A DNA stretch of 64,000 nt from Mytilus edulis (taxonomy: Eukaryota > Mollusca > Bivalvia > Mytilida > Mytilidae). This document shows, one piece after another, positions 23,400 to 34,298 of this stretch. Under the pieces are notes generated by a model. That model did no database searches and was not told where the DNA came from. It worked only from the letters and a program-made list of their open reading frames with translations. The stretch covers positions 56,070,830-56,134,829 of the forward strand of contig NC_092344.1 in the NCBI RefSeq assembly GCF_963676685.1, written 5' to 3'. Position 1 is the stretch's first letter. The number at the start of each line of letters is the position of its first letter. The translations under genes were made by a program, and so were the position numbers.

Positions 23400-24589
23400 G
23401 TATAAATCCTAATTCTTTGTATTCTTTTTGTAGAAAGTAGTATGAACAGTTGAGATGATTATATAATGACGCATGATGTATGGACTTTAATATTCAATTG
23501 GTATACATGTATTTTGAAAAAAAATGTTAAATTAAAACTGTTTGGTGTCTATATCTACTGCCATATTAGTCGTTCTTGTTTTTTATATATAAAAGGAGAA
23601 ATGATTTATGTTTAACTTTAAAAAAAATTGCAGTTCGAAAAATGAATTTATTACGTCATTTTTCATGTTCAAATTATGTGATATGCACTGAATAATAAAC
23701 TCATCATAGATACCCGAATTGAATTTTTGAAACCCTGAGTTTTTTCCGTACCAATGGATGTGTCAACGTCCAAAGAAATGATTGCCTGTAACCAATGCCA
23801 AAATGATAGTCAGAAAGGTCAACCAATTTTGTATGTTTTGGGTTTTTACACCTTTTGATTTTGCCTTTGTCTGATTCATTACAGTGAGTTTTGGCAATAA
23901 TGCAGTTGAAACTTAAGGGTTTTAAATGTTGTCTGCAGTCGATTCTTTGGCATTTCAGTTTGTGGGAAACATTTATGATATGAATCTGTCTGCCATTGCA
24001 TTCGGCAATTTGATTAGCAGTTGATGTTGTGCCGTAAACATGTATCGCAAATTACGTTGTGTAATCAAATTCTATTGACGTGGCGTTGTCAGTATATGTT
24101 GATCTGCTCATTTATTATCATCATTAAATCCCGTTACATTGTTAGAAGGACAGTAAGATAATCTTCTGAAATCTGGTTACAGCAAGTTCACGTTTTCCTG
24201 TCTGCAATATTCTTATGGGCTAGTTCAGTTTTTTATTGCTCAGTCTTAGCAATATGGAGATGCAAGATTTTTTTTTAACTGATTTGAGTGTGGATATGGA
24301 TTAAAAAAATTGTTGCACGAAGAAGAAAAACCGAAAAAAAACCAATTATGATTTATAAATGATTTTTTTTTATCCAGATTTTCTATGAGAAATTTGTGCG
24401 ACTTCAATATTCAATGAATACAGGTAAATTAGAATAATAGGTTAGTCAGATGTTGATTTTTTTTTTCTAAACAGATAGAAGTATGGTAAGCATGAATGGT
24501 AGCTGTATGAGAATCAAACATAGTTTTGTTAAAAAAAAAAAACAAAAAAACAAAAACAACGCAATGAGTGTTGCGTTTTTAAAGTCAGT
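23398..24589. other. Spacer, nothing recognised
   Basis: AT-rich, with homopolymer runs; no supported gene. Confidence 0.45.
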
Positions 24590-25470
24590 CAATATAACAT
24601 GTAATGTCATAGTTGAAGCATATAAATATAACAGCACGTCATACTGAAAATGTATGAATTTCAACATTTCACAACCCTATTGCAAAAAAAAATTTAAAAA
24701 TTCTTAAATAAAGTACTGGTTTATATATTGCTGAACATATTCTTTTTAACTGAACTGAACAGGTATAACATATAAGGCAAACAAATGACATATGATAAAT
24801 TTTCAAATCAAGAGGTACAATTAATATCAATAAATACTAAAACTAAAAGTGTATTTGTATTTGTATGAGTAGGTAGGATTTATGCTGCTATAAATCTGAA
24901 TCAAGTATAGACAAGTTCTTATTAACTTCCTGATTGTCTGAAATCTAAGGAAAATGAAAACTTGTTACTAACAAACAACTGAGGAGAATTGTGTCAAGAA
25001 ATAGGTAAGGAGGATTGAACACTATTTACAATTTTATTACAAAAAAAATATTTTTATATGAACACATAATAAGTTTTCTTCAAAAATAATTTCTGTTTAA
25101 ATAAATTTTATAATGTTTACCTTAACAAATCAACCCATTTAAAAAATTAAATATATTTTGTCTGTGTGAATAAACAATATTTAAACATTAATGTGTCGAA
25201 TTTCTATTTATCAATATAACTGATACCGGGTGAAAGAAGGGAAGTTGTGAGACTTATATAACAACCATTGAGAGTTTCATACCAATGTCAGGAAAGTTGA
25301 CACATTGATTTATATATCTAATGGCCTACAATCTATCTCAGAAATCCCAAACCGCTGACATAAAATTCAAGCAACACTGTTTTGTCTACATTTGTCTGCA
25401 TTCTAATAATGCAATATTAATGGAATAGGTATACAGAATCAAATCAAAATAAAACCTTCTTTTATAAATT
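24590..25470 (+). repeat. Upstream block of TRIM copy 3, shared with copies 2 and 4
   Basis: It has the same order of phrases as 10980-11660 plus 13060-13200 ('ttatataacaaccattgaga', 'tttgtctacatttgtctgca'). It lacks the LINE fragment present before copy 2. Confidence 0.65.
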
Positions 25471-25474
25471 TTGT

Positions 25475-25476
25475 AG
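25475..25476 (+). other. Predicted 3' splice site before TRIM copy 3
   Basis: 'aaattttgtag' followed by 'tggctatt', as in copies 2 and 4. Confidence 0.4.
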
Positions 25477-25494
25477 TGGCTATTCATAATCAAG

Positions 25495-27822
25495 ATGGCA
25501 TTTTCACTATCCATAAGGCGAGCTCAGGTACCTAAAACATGCGAATTGTGTGAAACTGACACAAAAATGAAATGGAAATGTGTACAATGTAATACACTTA
25601 TGTGCGATAAATGTAAGAAAATTCATTTAAAAGTTCAAACTTCGATCACACATGACATTGTTGATGTGAAAAGTTCAGAGGCTAACCTAGACATGGAACA
25701 CATCTTAAACGGTGTTGACATGAATATCAATTATGTGGTCATTTTTATAAATTTCCTGAATATAAAACTTTAAATATTTGTAAAACCTAAGGATTTTCTT
25801 ATCCCAGGAATAGATTACCTTAGCCGTATTTGGAATTTTGGATCCTCAATGCTCTTCAACTTCGTACTTGTTTGGCTTTATAAATATTTTGATATGAGCG
25901 TCACAGATGAGTCTTATGTAGACGAAACGCGCGTCTGGCGTATTAAATTATAATCCTGGTACCTTTGATAACTATTTACACCACTGGGTCGATGCCACTG
26001 CTGGTGGACGTTTCGTCCCCGAGGGTATCACCAGCCCAGTAGTCAGCACTTCGGTGTTGACATGAATATCAATTGTGTGGTCATTTTTATAAATTTCCTG
26101 AATATAAAACTTTAAATATTTGTAAAACCTAAGGATTTTCTTATCCCAGGAATAGATTACCTTAGCCGTATTCGGCACAACTTTTTGGAATTTTGGATCC
26201 TCAATGCTCTTCAACTTCGTACTTGTTTGGCTTTATAAATATTTTGATATGAGCGTCACTGATGAGTCTTATGTAGACGAAACGCGCGTCTGGCGTATTA
26301 AATTATAATCCTGGTACCTTTGATAACTACTTAACCGACAATATTCCTTGTCAGATTCATAAGAGGAAGTTGAATTGCATGTTTTGCAGAACATGTAACA
26401 ACTTAGTGTGTCCAGAGTGTATAACTGCTTCCCATAATAAACATGAGCTAGATTCAATTGATACAGAGTGCAATGGACAAAGAGAAAAGCTAAAAGAATT
26501 AAGTTCCATAATTTCTGAAAAAATCTTGCTTTGTGTAATAGAAGAATTTTAAAGCAAAATATGAGCAATTTTCTGATGAATCTCTAATGAAAACTCGTCA
26601 ACAAGAACAGTTGATAAAAGATGAAGTAGGTAAATATGCTCGGGCACTAAGAAAACAACTGAGGAATGAAAGACAAAGGATAGAAAAATCTATCATAGAA
26701 AAAGAGAAGCATACTGCAGAAGTGAAGGAAACTTTACTCAATAAGCAGAGGAATATACAAGAAGTATTAGAATCAAAACAAGCAGCGAAAGTGTTCAGCG
26801 CTTATTCAGAATTCAGTGAAAAAGAAATTTCAAATGTATCTTTCAAGGCATTCCCAGAGGAAACGAAAACGTTTACTCCTACAAATGATAGTAAAAAGAT
26901 CATTAGCAACTTCTTTGGATCACTTCATATGACTAAACTACCTATTAAGGGATTGCCACGTATATACTTAGATGTTATCAAGAGTTATACAACAGATTTG
27001 AACATGGTAGAAAGAATATCAATACAGGGTGACAAGGCATCTTGGATTTGTAACAGTGAGATACCTACTCTTCGTAAAATTAACATTGGTGACAAAATCA
27101 CAACTGTTAAAGAGGTTTTAGTTAAAATTTATGACATGTCACTTACAGAAAATAATGATATTCTTCTGTCTATGTGTGACAGTACTTATGTCAATCTGTT
27201 AACAGCAAAGACAGGAGACTTCAAACCATTCCTGTCTGTATCACAACTGTATCCACGTGGTATACATGTCACTAAACACAATGATATTATACTGGGTGTA
27301 AGGGAGCGGGGTAAAACTTACAACATATCAGACAAAAGCTGCAGGAAAATTGTAATCTTTGGTATGGATCGGAAACAAAAACAATCATATGAATATGATA
27401 AACATAAACAGAGATTATTTACTCTCCCGGTTAGAATTACATCTAACCGTAAAAATGACATTCTGGTTATAGATAACAAAACTGATTTGGATGGTAGGGT
27501 GGTGGTTCTGGACAAGGAGGGCCAGGTTAAATGGACCTATCATGGACGTCCTCGGGTTATTCAAGGGGATGGCCTATTTAATCCTAAAGCTATAGCAACA
27601 ACATCATTGGGTTACGTTATAGTGACTGATTTTATCAACCATGCATTACATGTCTTATCTGAGGAGGGAGATATACTGACATGTAAAGGTATGGAGATTG
27701 AGGGGATTACATTTCCATTGTCATTAGATATTGATACCGTGGCACAATTTTTGGTGGGATGTTATTCTGGGGATGAAGAAAAAAAAGATGCCAAACTACA
27801 TGTTGTCAAGATGTATTTTTAA
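25495..27822 (+). pseudogene. TRIM-like copy 3, broken by an insertion and a frameshift
   Basis: The gene starts MAFSLSIRRAQ with a complete B-box1. After 'MEHI' at 25704 a 622-bp repeat is inserted at TTAA (see 25709-26330). Coding resumes at 26331 with 'TDNIPCQIHKRKLNCMFC' and a full B-box2. A second lesion follows near 26545: compared with copies 2 and 4, 14 bases are missing in the stretch encoding 'EDSK.KDF', which causes a frameshift and a stop. From about 26560 to 27822 the coiled coil and propeller are open again, and a 411-residue ORF starts at 26587. The damage makes a full-length protein impossible, though the propeller frame has stayed open, so the lesions may be recent or a shorter protein could be made. 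Confidence 0.88.
25709..26330 (-). repeat. Repeat family D, 1.8 units, inserted in TRIM copy 3
   Basis: The insert is flanked by CTTAA on both sides (25704-25708, 26330-26334). It contains a ~340-bp unit followed by a partial second one: 'cggtgttgacatgaatatca' occurs at 25710 and again at 26052. Each unit carries the core 'gagtcttatgtagacgaaac', the inverse of the core seen elsewhere. Removing the insert plus one TTAA copy restores the local TRIM frame. Confidence 0.85.
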
Positions 27823-28079
27823 CCCAATATTAAATTTAAAATGCATCAATATGTATAATTAATTCTGTCTTAGAAATTAAATAGCACTTATAACTGCATA
27901 AAAAAGGACTTTAAAAAATATGTTCGTATATAAGAAGCATTTTTTACTGAAAGCTAGCTACGTCTGAACCAATGACAACACTACAACAGATTTTATCAAT
28001 CGGATCTCCAATGATGGCAATGCAAGGCTGAAAACGCATTATGTATACATAATTCGTTTAAATAACGGCCCAATAATGT
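27823..28079 (+). other. 3' flank of TRIM copy 3
   Basis: It resembles the 3' flanks of copies 2 and 4 ('ctgcataaaaaaggact'). It provides the empty site for the element at 16144-16888. Confidence 0.5.
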
Positions 28080-28240
28080 AATGTAAGATCTGTAAATTTG
28101 CGGTAGCATTTTTTTTTGTTCTTCCCTGGCCGGAATTCGAAGTCATGCTACTTAAAAATCGTGGCACTAAAACCTTATACTGTACCCGACGCGCTAGACC
28201 CCCCCCCCCCCCCCGACCACCTAGGCTCTTCAATAGCATA
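28080..28240 (-). mobile_element. tRNA-derived SINE, second copy
   Basis: The same tRNA-like head as 22085-22245, on the reverse strand, with a damaged B box ('acttcgaattccgg') and a 16-base poly-C run (28199-28214) within the region of the A box. Confidence 0.7.
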
Positions 28241-28639
28241 AAGCTTAAAGTAGCAGGTTGTTACCTTTCCTCGTCCGTTTTAGTCTAGCGTTGTAACACA
28301 CGTAGATTGAATGGTTTTTTTTACATATCAGCTTAATTATCTATCGTAATGAATTTCACAAATTAATGTAGGATGTAGACTTTCCTTTGTGAATATTCCT
28401 CGGAGTATAGTATTTTTGTGATTTTACATTTCATCTATTCACACTAAAAATGTGTTTTCCCTTCTCTATATATTATCTGAAACGGTTAAATTCCAATCAA
28501 ACAAAGGGACACTCAAGATACCATCCACAATTTTTTTTCTGTCTATTTTAGTAACTGTGACTTTGGGAATTGACCTTTTGACCCTTAAACCAAAAAACCT
28601 CCCCCTTTCCTGATATCCAGAAACAAATAAATCAGTGAC
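28241..28639. other. Spacer, nothing recognised
   Basis: No supported feature. Confidence 0.4.
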
Positions 28640-29935
28640 TCTTGAATCAAAAATGTAAAAAAGATCATATTAAGTACGTAGTTGAAGAGTATTGAGGACA
28701 AAAAAATCCTTAAAGTTTTGCCAAATACAGCTAAGGTAATCTATTCCTGAGGTAGAAATTAGTATTTCAAAAAGTTTTGTCAACATTTTATTTTTGATTA
28801 TGAATATATCAATGAGAACTAAAGTCAACACAGAAGTTTTGACTACTGGGCTGATGATACCCTTGGGGAATTAAAAATCCACCAGCAGTGGTATTGACCC
28901 AGTTGTAAATAAACTAACCATTGATACCAGGATTGAAATTTTATATTTACACTAGACGTGCGTTTCGTCTAGAAAAGACTCGTCGGTGACGCTCGAATAA
29001 AAAAATGTTAAAAGGGCCAAATAAAATACGAAGTTGAAGAGCATTTAGGACCACAAATTCCTAAAAGTTTTGCCAGATACAGCTGAGGTAATCTATTCCT
29101 GGGGTAGAAAAGCCGTAGTATTTCAAAGTTTTGTTAACAGTTAATTTATAATTATAAACATATCAATGAGAACGAACTCAAGTCAACACAGAAGTGCTGA
29201 CTACTGGTCGTGTGATACCCTCGGGAAATTTTATATTTACACTAGACGCGCGTTTCGACAAGAAAAGACTCATCAGTGACGCTCGAATAAAAAAAAAATA
29301 AAAACGGCCAAATAAAGTACGAAGTTGAAGAGTATTGTGGACCATAAATTCCTAAAAGTTTTGCCAGATACAGCTAATGTTATCTATTCCTGAGGTAGAA
29401 AAGCCGTAGTATTTCAAATATTAAAAGTTTTGTTTACAGTTAATATATAACTATGAACATATCAATGATAACTCAAGTCAACACAGAAGTGCTGACTACT
29501 GGGCTGGTGATACCCTCGGGGAATTATAATTCTACCAGCAGTGACATCGACCCAGTGATTGTAAATAAACACATCATAAATACCAGGATTGAAATTTTAT
29601 ATTTACACTAGACGCACCTTTCGTCTACAAAAGACTCATCAGTGAAGCTCGAATCAAAAACTGTTAAAAAGGTTGAATATATCAATGATAACTCTTGATC
29701 AAGTCAACACAGAAGTGATGACTACTGGGCTGGTGATAACCTCGGGGAATTAAAACTCTACCAGCAGTGGTATCGACCCAATGGTTGTAAATAAACTCAT
29801 CATAGAAACCAGGATTAAAATTTTATAATTGCAGCAGACGCGCGTTTCGTCTACAAAAGACTCATCAGTGACGCTCGAATAAAAAAAGTTTTAGAGGCCA
29901 AATAAAGTACGAAGTCTGATACGAAGTATTGCATT
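28640..29935 (+). repeat. Tandem array of diverged repeat family D units
   Basis: At least four units of roughly 200-370 bp each carry the core 'gcgtttcgtctacaaaagac' with 'tcatcagtgacgctcgaat' (near 28965, 29245, 29610 and 29840), and the phrase 'gtcaacacagaag.gctgact' occurs between them. It is the same family as the insert in TRIM copy 3, but in the opposite orientation and more diverged. Confidence 0.8.
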
Positions 29936-30095
29936 TTGTACAAAAGCTTGTGTTCTTGCTTTTAAAGGAACAAAAGTTGAATATGCTCATTTCTTTTTTC
30001 CTTACATATAATACAGTATTTATGAGAAGTATGCGTTGAAGAAATATTTAGATGAATTGTTTTTAGACTTGCGATATCGATTATTGGTGAATTTA

Positions 30096-30329
30096 TTACA
30101 ACAAATTCAAATCACTGTCTTTAGAATGATTGTTAATTGTCAGTACATTTGTCTTAGACAAATTGTTAAACTTGGCTCTACATTCTCCACAGATAACTTC
30201 ATCATTTTCAATGTAACGTCCTATTATTGATGATACATATTTCTTTAAATGTGCGGACATAATAGGACGCCTTTCTTTAAGGTGAAACTTTCCACACAAA
30301 GAACATTTGTATTCTTTAACCAGCTTCAA
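30096..30329 (-). CDS. Small cysteine-rich ORF, unknown, possibly transposon-derived
   Basis: A 77-residue ORF with two CxxC pairs ('CSLCGKFHLKERRP' near residue 9 and 'VICGECRAKF' near residue 45) and histidines between them, which would suit a zinc-binding fold. Similar short cysteine modules occur at the N-terminus of some mollusc transposon-related proteins, but no family could be named. It has no neighbours to support it, and it could be a single exon or a fragment. Confidence 0.35.
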   Translation of the reverse strand: MKLVKEYKCSLCGKFHLKERRPIMSAHLKKYVSSIIGRYIENDEVICGECRAKFNNLSKTNVLTINNHSKDSDLNLL

Positions 30330-30576
30330 TAGATATAATTGGCTTTTTACTTATTTGCTATTAGAAATTACCAGTCTACATCGTACTTGATGTTTCTACT
30401 ATGTTTTATTTAGTTTTAATAAATTATATAATTTTCACCGTCAAATCAAAAGACTTTACAGTATGTTCCCCCTGCATATCATAACCTATGATCTTACCAA
30501 GTGTGAACAGTTTGTTTAAAGGTTTAAAAGGGTTGGCGACATTAAGGAATTATAATATTACAATAATAAATAAACT

Positions 30577-31760
30577 GTTCCACAGAGCGCAGCTTGATAA
30601 GACCGCAGCTGAGATCGCATCCTGAACAGTTGTAGAAAGTATTGACACAACATTCATATAGCTCTGATTTTGGATTATGATTATATATTTGACGCAGCAT
30701 AATCTTCGCACACATAGTGAATGGGGCCTAACAAATTAAAAATATGAAAATGGACATTTGACTGTTATGGTCCAAAATCTAAATTCATGGTTAGATTCAG
30801 CATATCAAAGAACCTCAAGCATCAAATTCTTGTAAAATTATAACCAAGTTTAATTTTGGACACTTTGGGCCTCAATGTGGACTGGTAAAAAATCTTTAAA
30901 TTAAATACCCGGTTGGAATTATCTGGTCATAAAACCCCAAACATTACATTTTTGTTGAAACCAAACAAAGTTTAATTTTGGTTACAAATACGGACTAACT
31001 AGGCCTAAAATCATTTCTCTAAATACATGTTTAGATCCAGCATATCAAAGAACCCCAAGATTTCAATTCATGTTAAAATCAAATCAATTTTAATCTTTAA
31101 AACTTTCGACCTCATAAATATTGACATATTTGATAACGGGGTCCAAAATCCTAAATCTGAATACCCGGTCCAGTATATCATAAAACCCCATATCATGCCG
31201 ATGTTCCATTTTTGTTGAAATCAAACAATGTTAAATTTTGGACCCCGATTAAGACCAACTTAAAAACTGGACCCAAAATCAGAAATTTTAATACATATTT
31301 AAATTTAGCATACCAAAGAACCCCAAAAATTAAGGTCCTATCACACTAAAATTAGTTAAAAGTTGGGCCTAAATGTGGACCACTTGGAAAACTAGGCCAA
31401 AAATCGTATATCAAATTCAGAGTTATATCTGCATATCGTATGACCCATACATACAATATTTGTTGAAATGAAACTTAGTTTAATTTTTAACCCTATTGAA
31501 TTTAATGTAGACCAATTTAAAAACTGGGCCAATATCAAAACTCAAATACACGGTTAAATTTTTTCATGTTCTCAAAATTCCATTATTTTTTTTAAATCAA
31601 ACCAAGTTTTAGTTTTTGGACCTCAATTTAGATTATTTAAAAAAAAAAAGGCCCAACATGAAAATGGTTATTTTTTAGCATATTAAAAACTCAAATATTT
31701 CAAGATTTTTTGGAATTAAACTCCATTAAAATTGTTCAGAATCATTTATTCTAAATTTAT
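30577..31760 (+). repeat. Repeat family F with internal ~150-bp sub-repeats
   Basis: The head 'ccacagagcgcagcttgata' is followed by about seven diverged units built on 'ttagattcagcatatcaaag', 'aaccccaa' and 'gtttaattttgga'. The head and first unit recur at 19440-19805. Confidence 0.75.
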
Positions 31761-31914
31761 TAAAATCAGGTGTTTATTGTATTGGCCAATTTTTCCTAAA
31801 TAGTTTGAGGCCAGAACCCTCAAAATCAATACTAGGTTTTCTTTTTAGAAATAGTACCTTGTGTTACAATTTCATAAGACATCAATAGACTTGTAAAAAA
31901 TCTGATTGGGTTCG

Positions 31915-31955
31915 AATCTCGACGAGGGATGAACAAAAAATTGCAAAACAAATTA
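31915..31955 (+). mobile_element. Fragment of the tRNA-derived SINE
   Basis: 'gggttcgaatctcgacgagg' followed by 'gatgaacaaaaaattgc' equals the B box and downstream body of the SINE at 22085-22245 in forward orientation. Confidence 0.55.
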
Positions 31956-32739
31956 AACAGTATTAAATTTGATATTGCATTTCCCCAAGAAACCTATTTT
32001 TTCTTAATGTAGTTTCTACTTCATCAAACAGATGACAAGATCCAATAGCAAATATCGTTCTAACATGTCATAAAATAACCTATCAATAAATAAAAATATA
32101 TAAATAACTTTGGTCTGTTGTGGAAACATTTATTTCCCATAATGTTAGACTTACTACTTTAAAATATTCATACAATAAAATACATGTTTAACTTGAAAAG
32201 TGATATGTTTAAATGAACTTTTGCTTTCAAGAATTTCGTAAAATCCATATAATTATATTTGTTTAATAATTGTTGGAACTTTCTATTGGATGTTTTTGAA
32301 TCTCAAAAATAATATTTGCTTTGTGTTGACATTATGACTAACATGTACAGAATTATTTATTATGTAAGCAGATTAAAAGTAAACTAGTTACCAGAGAAGA
32401 CGTTAATTATTTATATTCAAGTCTCCTTTTATCAAATGAGCTTGAAGATATTCATTATACCAAAGTGTTCTGATCAAGAGTCTTTGTCGATAATCTTTAT
32501 GACTAACTAATAGTGATGCCAATAAGATTGTAGTTTAATATAATTTATTTTAAGTATTTAGAAATATCATTCCTATTCTATCAACAGACCACTTCCGAGT
32601 TGGTTGCATTTCCATCAAAAACTTTGGTTTTTGTGAACATCATTCATGCTATTAAGGGCATCATCACTTGTGATCCCATGTTGAGCAAGCAGTTAATGAA
32701 TATGATGCTATACTGCATGATTTATTAGACAACTTAAAA
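31956..32739. other. Spacer, nothing recognised
   Basis: AT-rich sequence; no gene supported. Confidence 0.4.
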
Positions 32740-33164
32740 TATTTCAATTGATAATCAGTATAGGCGATTCCCTTTATCTGGTATATGACGTCACTATGAA
32801 AGCATGACTTACTACCCAATTGTTCCAATTAGCTATATAGGAAACACCAAAATACAACAATATTAAATTTCTGTGCAGAGCTTTCAAATACATTTTCATT
32901 AACATTCATCAATAATGTCATTGGAAAGACAATTTTAAATGCCAAGTAAACTAAAACATATAAACTAATGAAAATAAATATATTTTTTCAATTTTTTTCA
33001 CTATTTTTATTATCCATTTACATCAGTGATTAAAAAAAATCTGGATTACAATTTGTAATATCATGGTAATTGTATTACAATACATTGATTATCATCTTCT
33101 GATTTGAACAATTGATAGAGCTAGATAGTTCTTATATAACTACTTACCATGCTTCCTTTTCTAC

Positions 33165-33480
33165 ATTGGCTCGAGGTATGGGGGAGGGTTGAGATCTCAT
33201 AAACATGTTTAACCCCGCCACAATTTTGCCCCTGTCCAAAGTCAGGTCTTTGTTAGTCTTGTATGATTTTTAATTTTAGTTTCTTGTGTATAATTCAGAG
33301 TTCAGTATGACATCCATTACCACTGAACTAGTATACATATTTTTTAAGGGGCCAGCTGAAGGACGCCTCCTGGTGCAGGAGTTTCTCGTTACATTGAAGA
33401 CCAATTGGTGGCCTTTGGCTGTTGTCTACTCTATGGTTGGGTAGTTGTCTCTTTGACACATTCCCCATTTCCTTTTCCAA
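33165..33480 (-). repeat. Repeat family B
   Basis: On the reverse strand it runs 'aatggggaatgtgtcaaaga', 'ccagctggcccctt'-type text and 'gttaaacatgtttatgagat'. The same family occurs forward at 34652-35389 and at 49022-50150. Confidence 0.75.
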
Positions 33481-34230
33481 TAATTTTAATTTTATTACCA
33501 TGTTATATCATATTAACTTATACTTTTAAAATCCCAAACATAAGATTAAAGTAAAATTTTACCTATTTTTTTTACAAGAATAAATAAAATTATCTTCAAT
33601 ACACAGCAATAGAGTCCTCAAGAAACAATGATTAACAAAAAAAGACAACACTTGGCCTAGATAATTTGTCTAGACTCAGAACAGTAACAATATTAATGAA
33701 TGTGTTTAACCTAGTTTGATGTGTGCATAACATGTCATTACCCTTCCTATCTAGAGCATTGTCTTATTTGAACTCAACAGATTTTAAAAGAGTTGGGTAG
33801 TTGCAGTGTAGACCTTTGTAAATTGACATAAAATTAATCAGTATAACATGTATCATGCCTTACACAACAATTTGATCAAGGTAGATTGTTTTTTACCCTT
33901 GTCAGTCAGCTTACTAAGAAGTTAGTTAGCGAGTTAATTATCCAATTGTTATCTGTGTAAAATCTCATGAAATACACACAAAATGTCATCTCATACACAA
34001 CTTTGCAGAATAAACAATGTAATGCATCACTATAGGTCTCTCCACATTAGCTCCATTGTTTGCTAGCATTTAGATCTTTTGTTGTCTTTGGTCACATCAT
34101 AATACCATTTACTTTTGCTTCATTTGTGTACTATCTTCTAAAGGGAAGCAATGATTGGGACATTCTCAGTAAAATGAGTTCGGCGTCACTGTGTTCACTT
34201 TTGGCAGTAAGTAATGAGATCGTGTTATGT

Positions 34231-34298
34231 CTACTTCCATGATATAACTATGCTTGGATCAGTCTCTATCTTTTCTTCCAGGTCCTGGTGACTTAATC
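34231..34298 (-). CDS. NPRL2: NPRL2 last exon (68 nt)
   Basis: Acceptor 'tctaatttcag'. Codes '[20 protein letters not shown]', then K and TAG. The human protein ends in a similar 'LENDPNIIICWK'. An intact duplicate is at 20149-20216. Confidence 0.92.
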
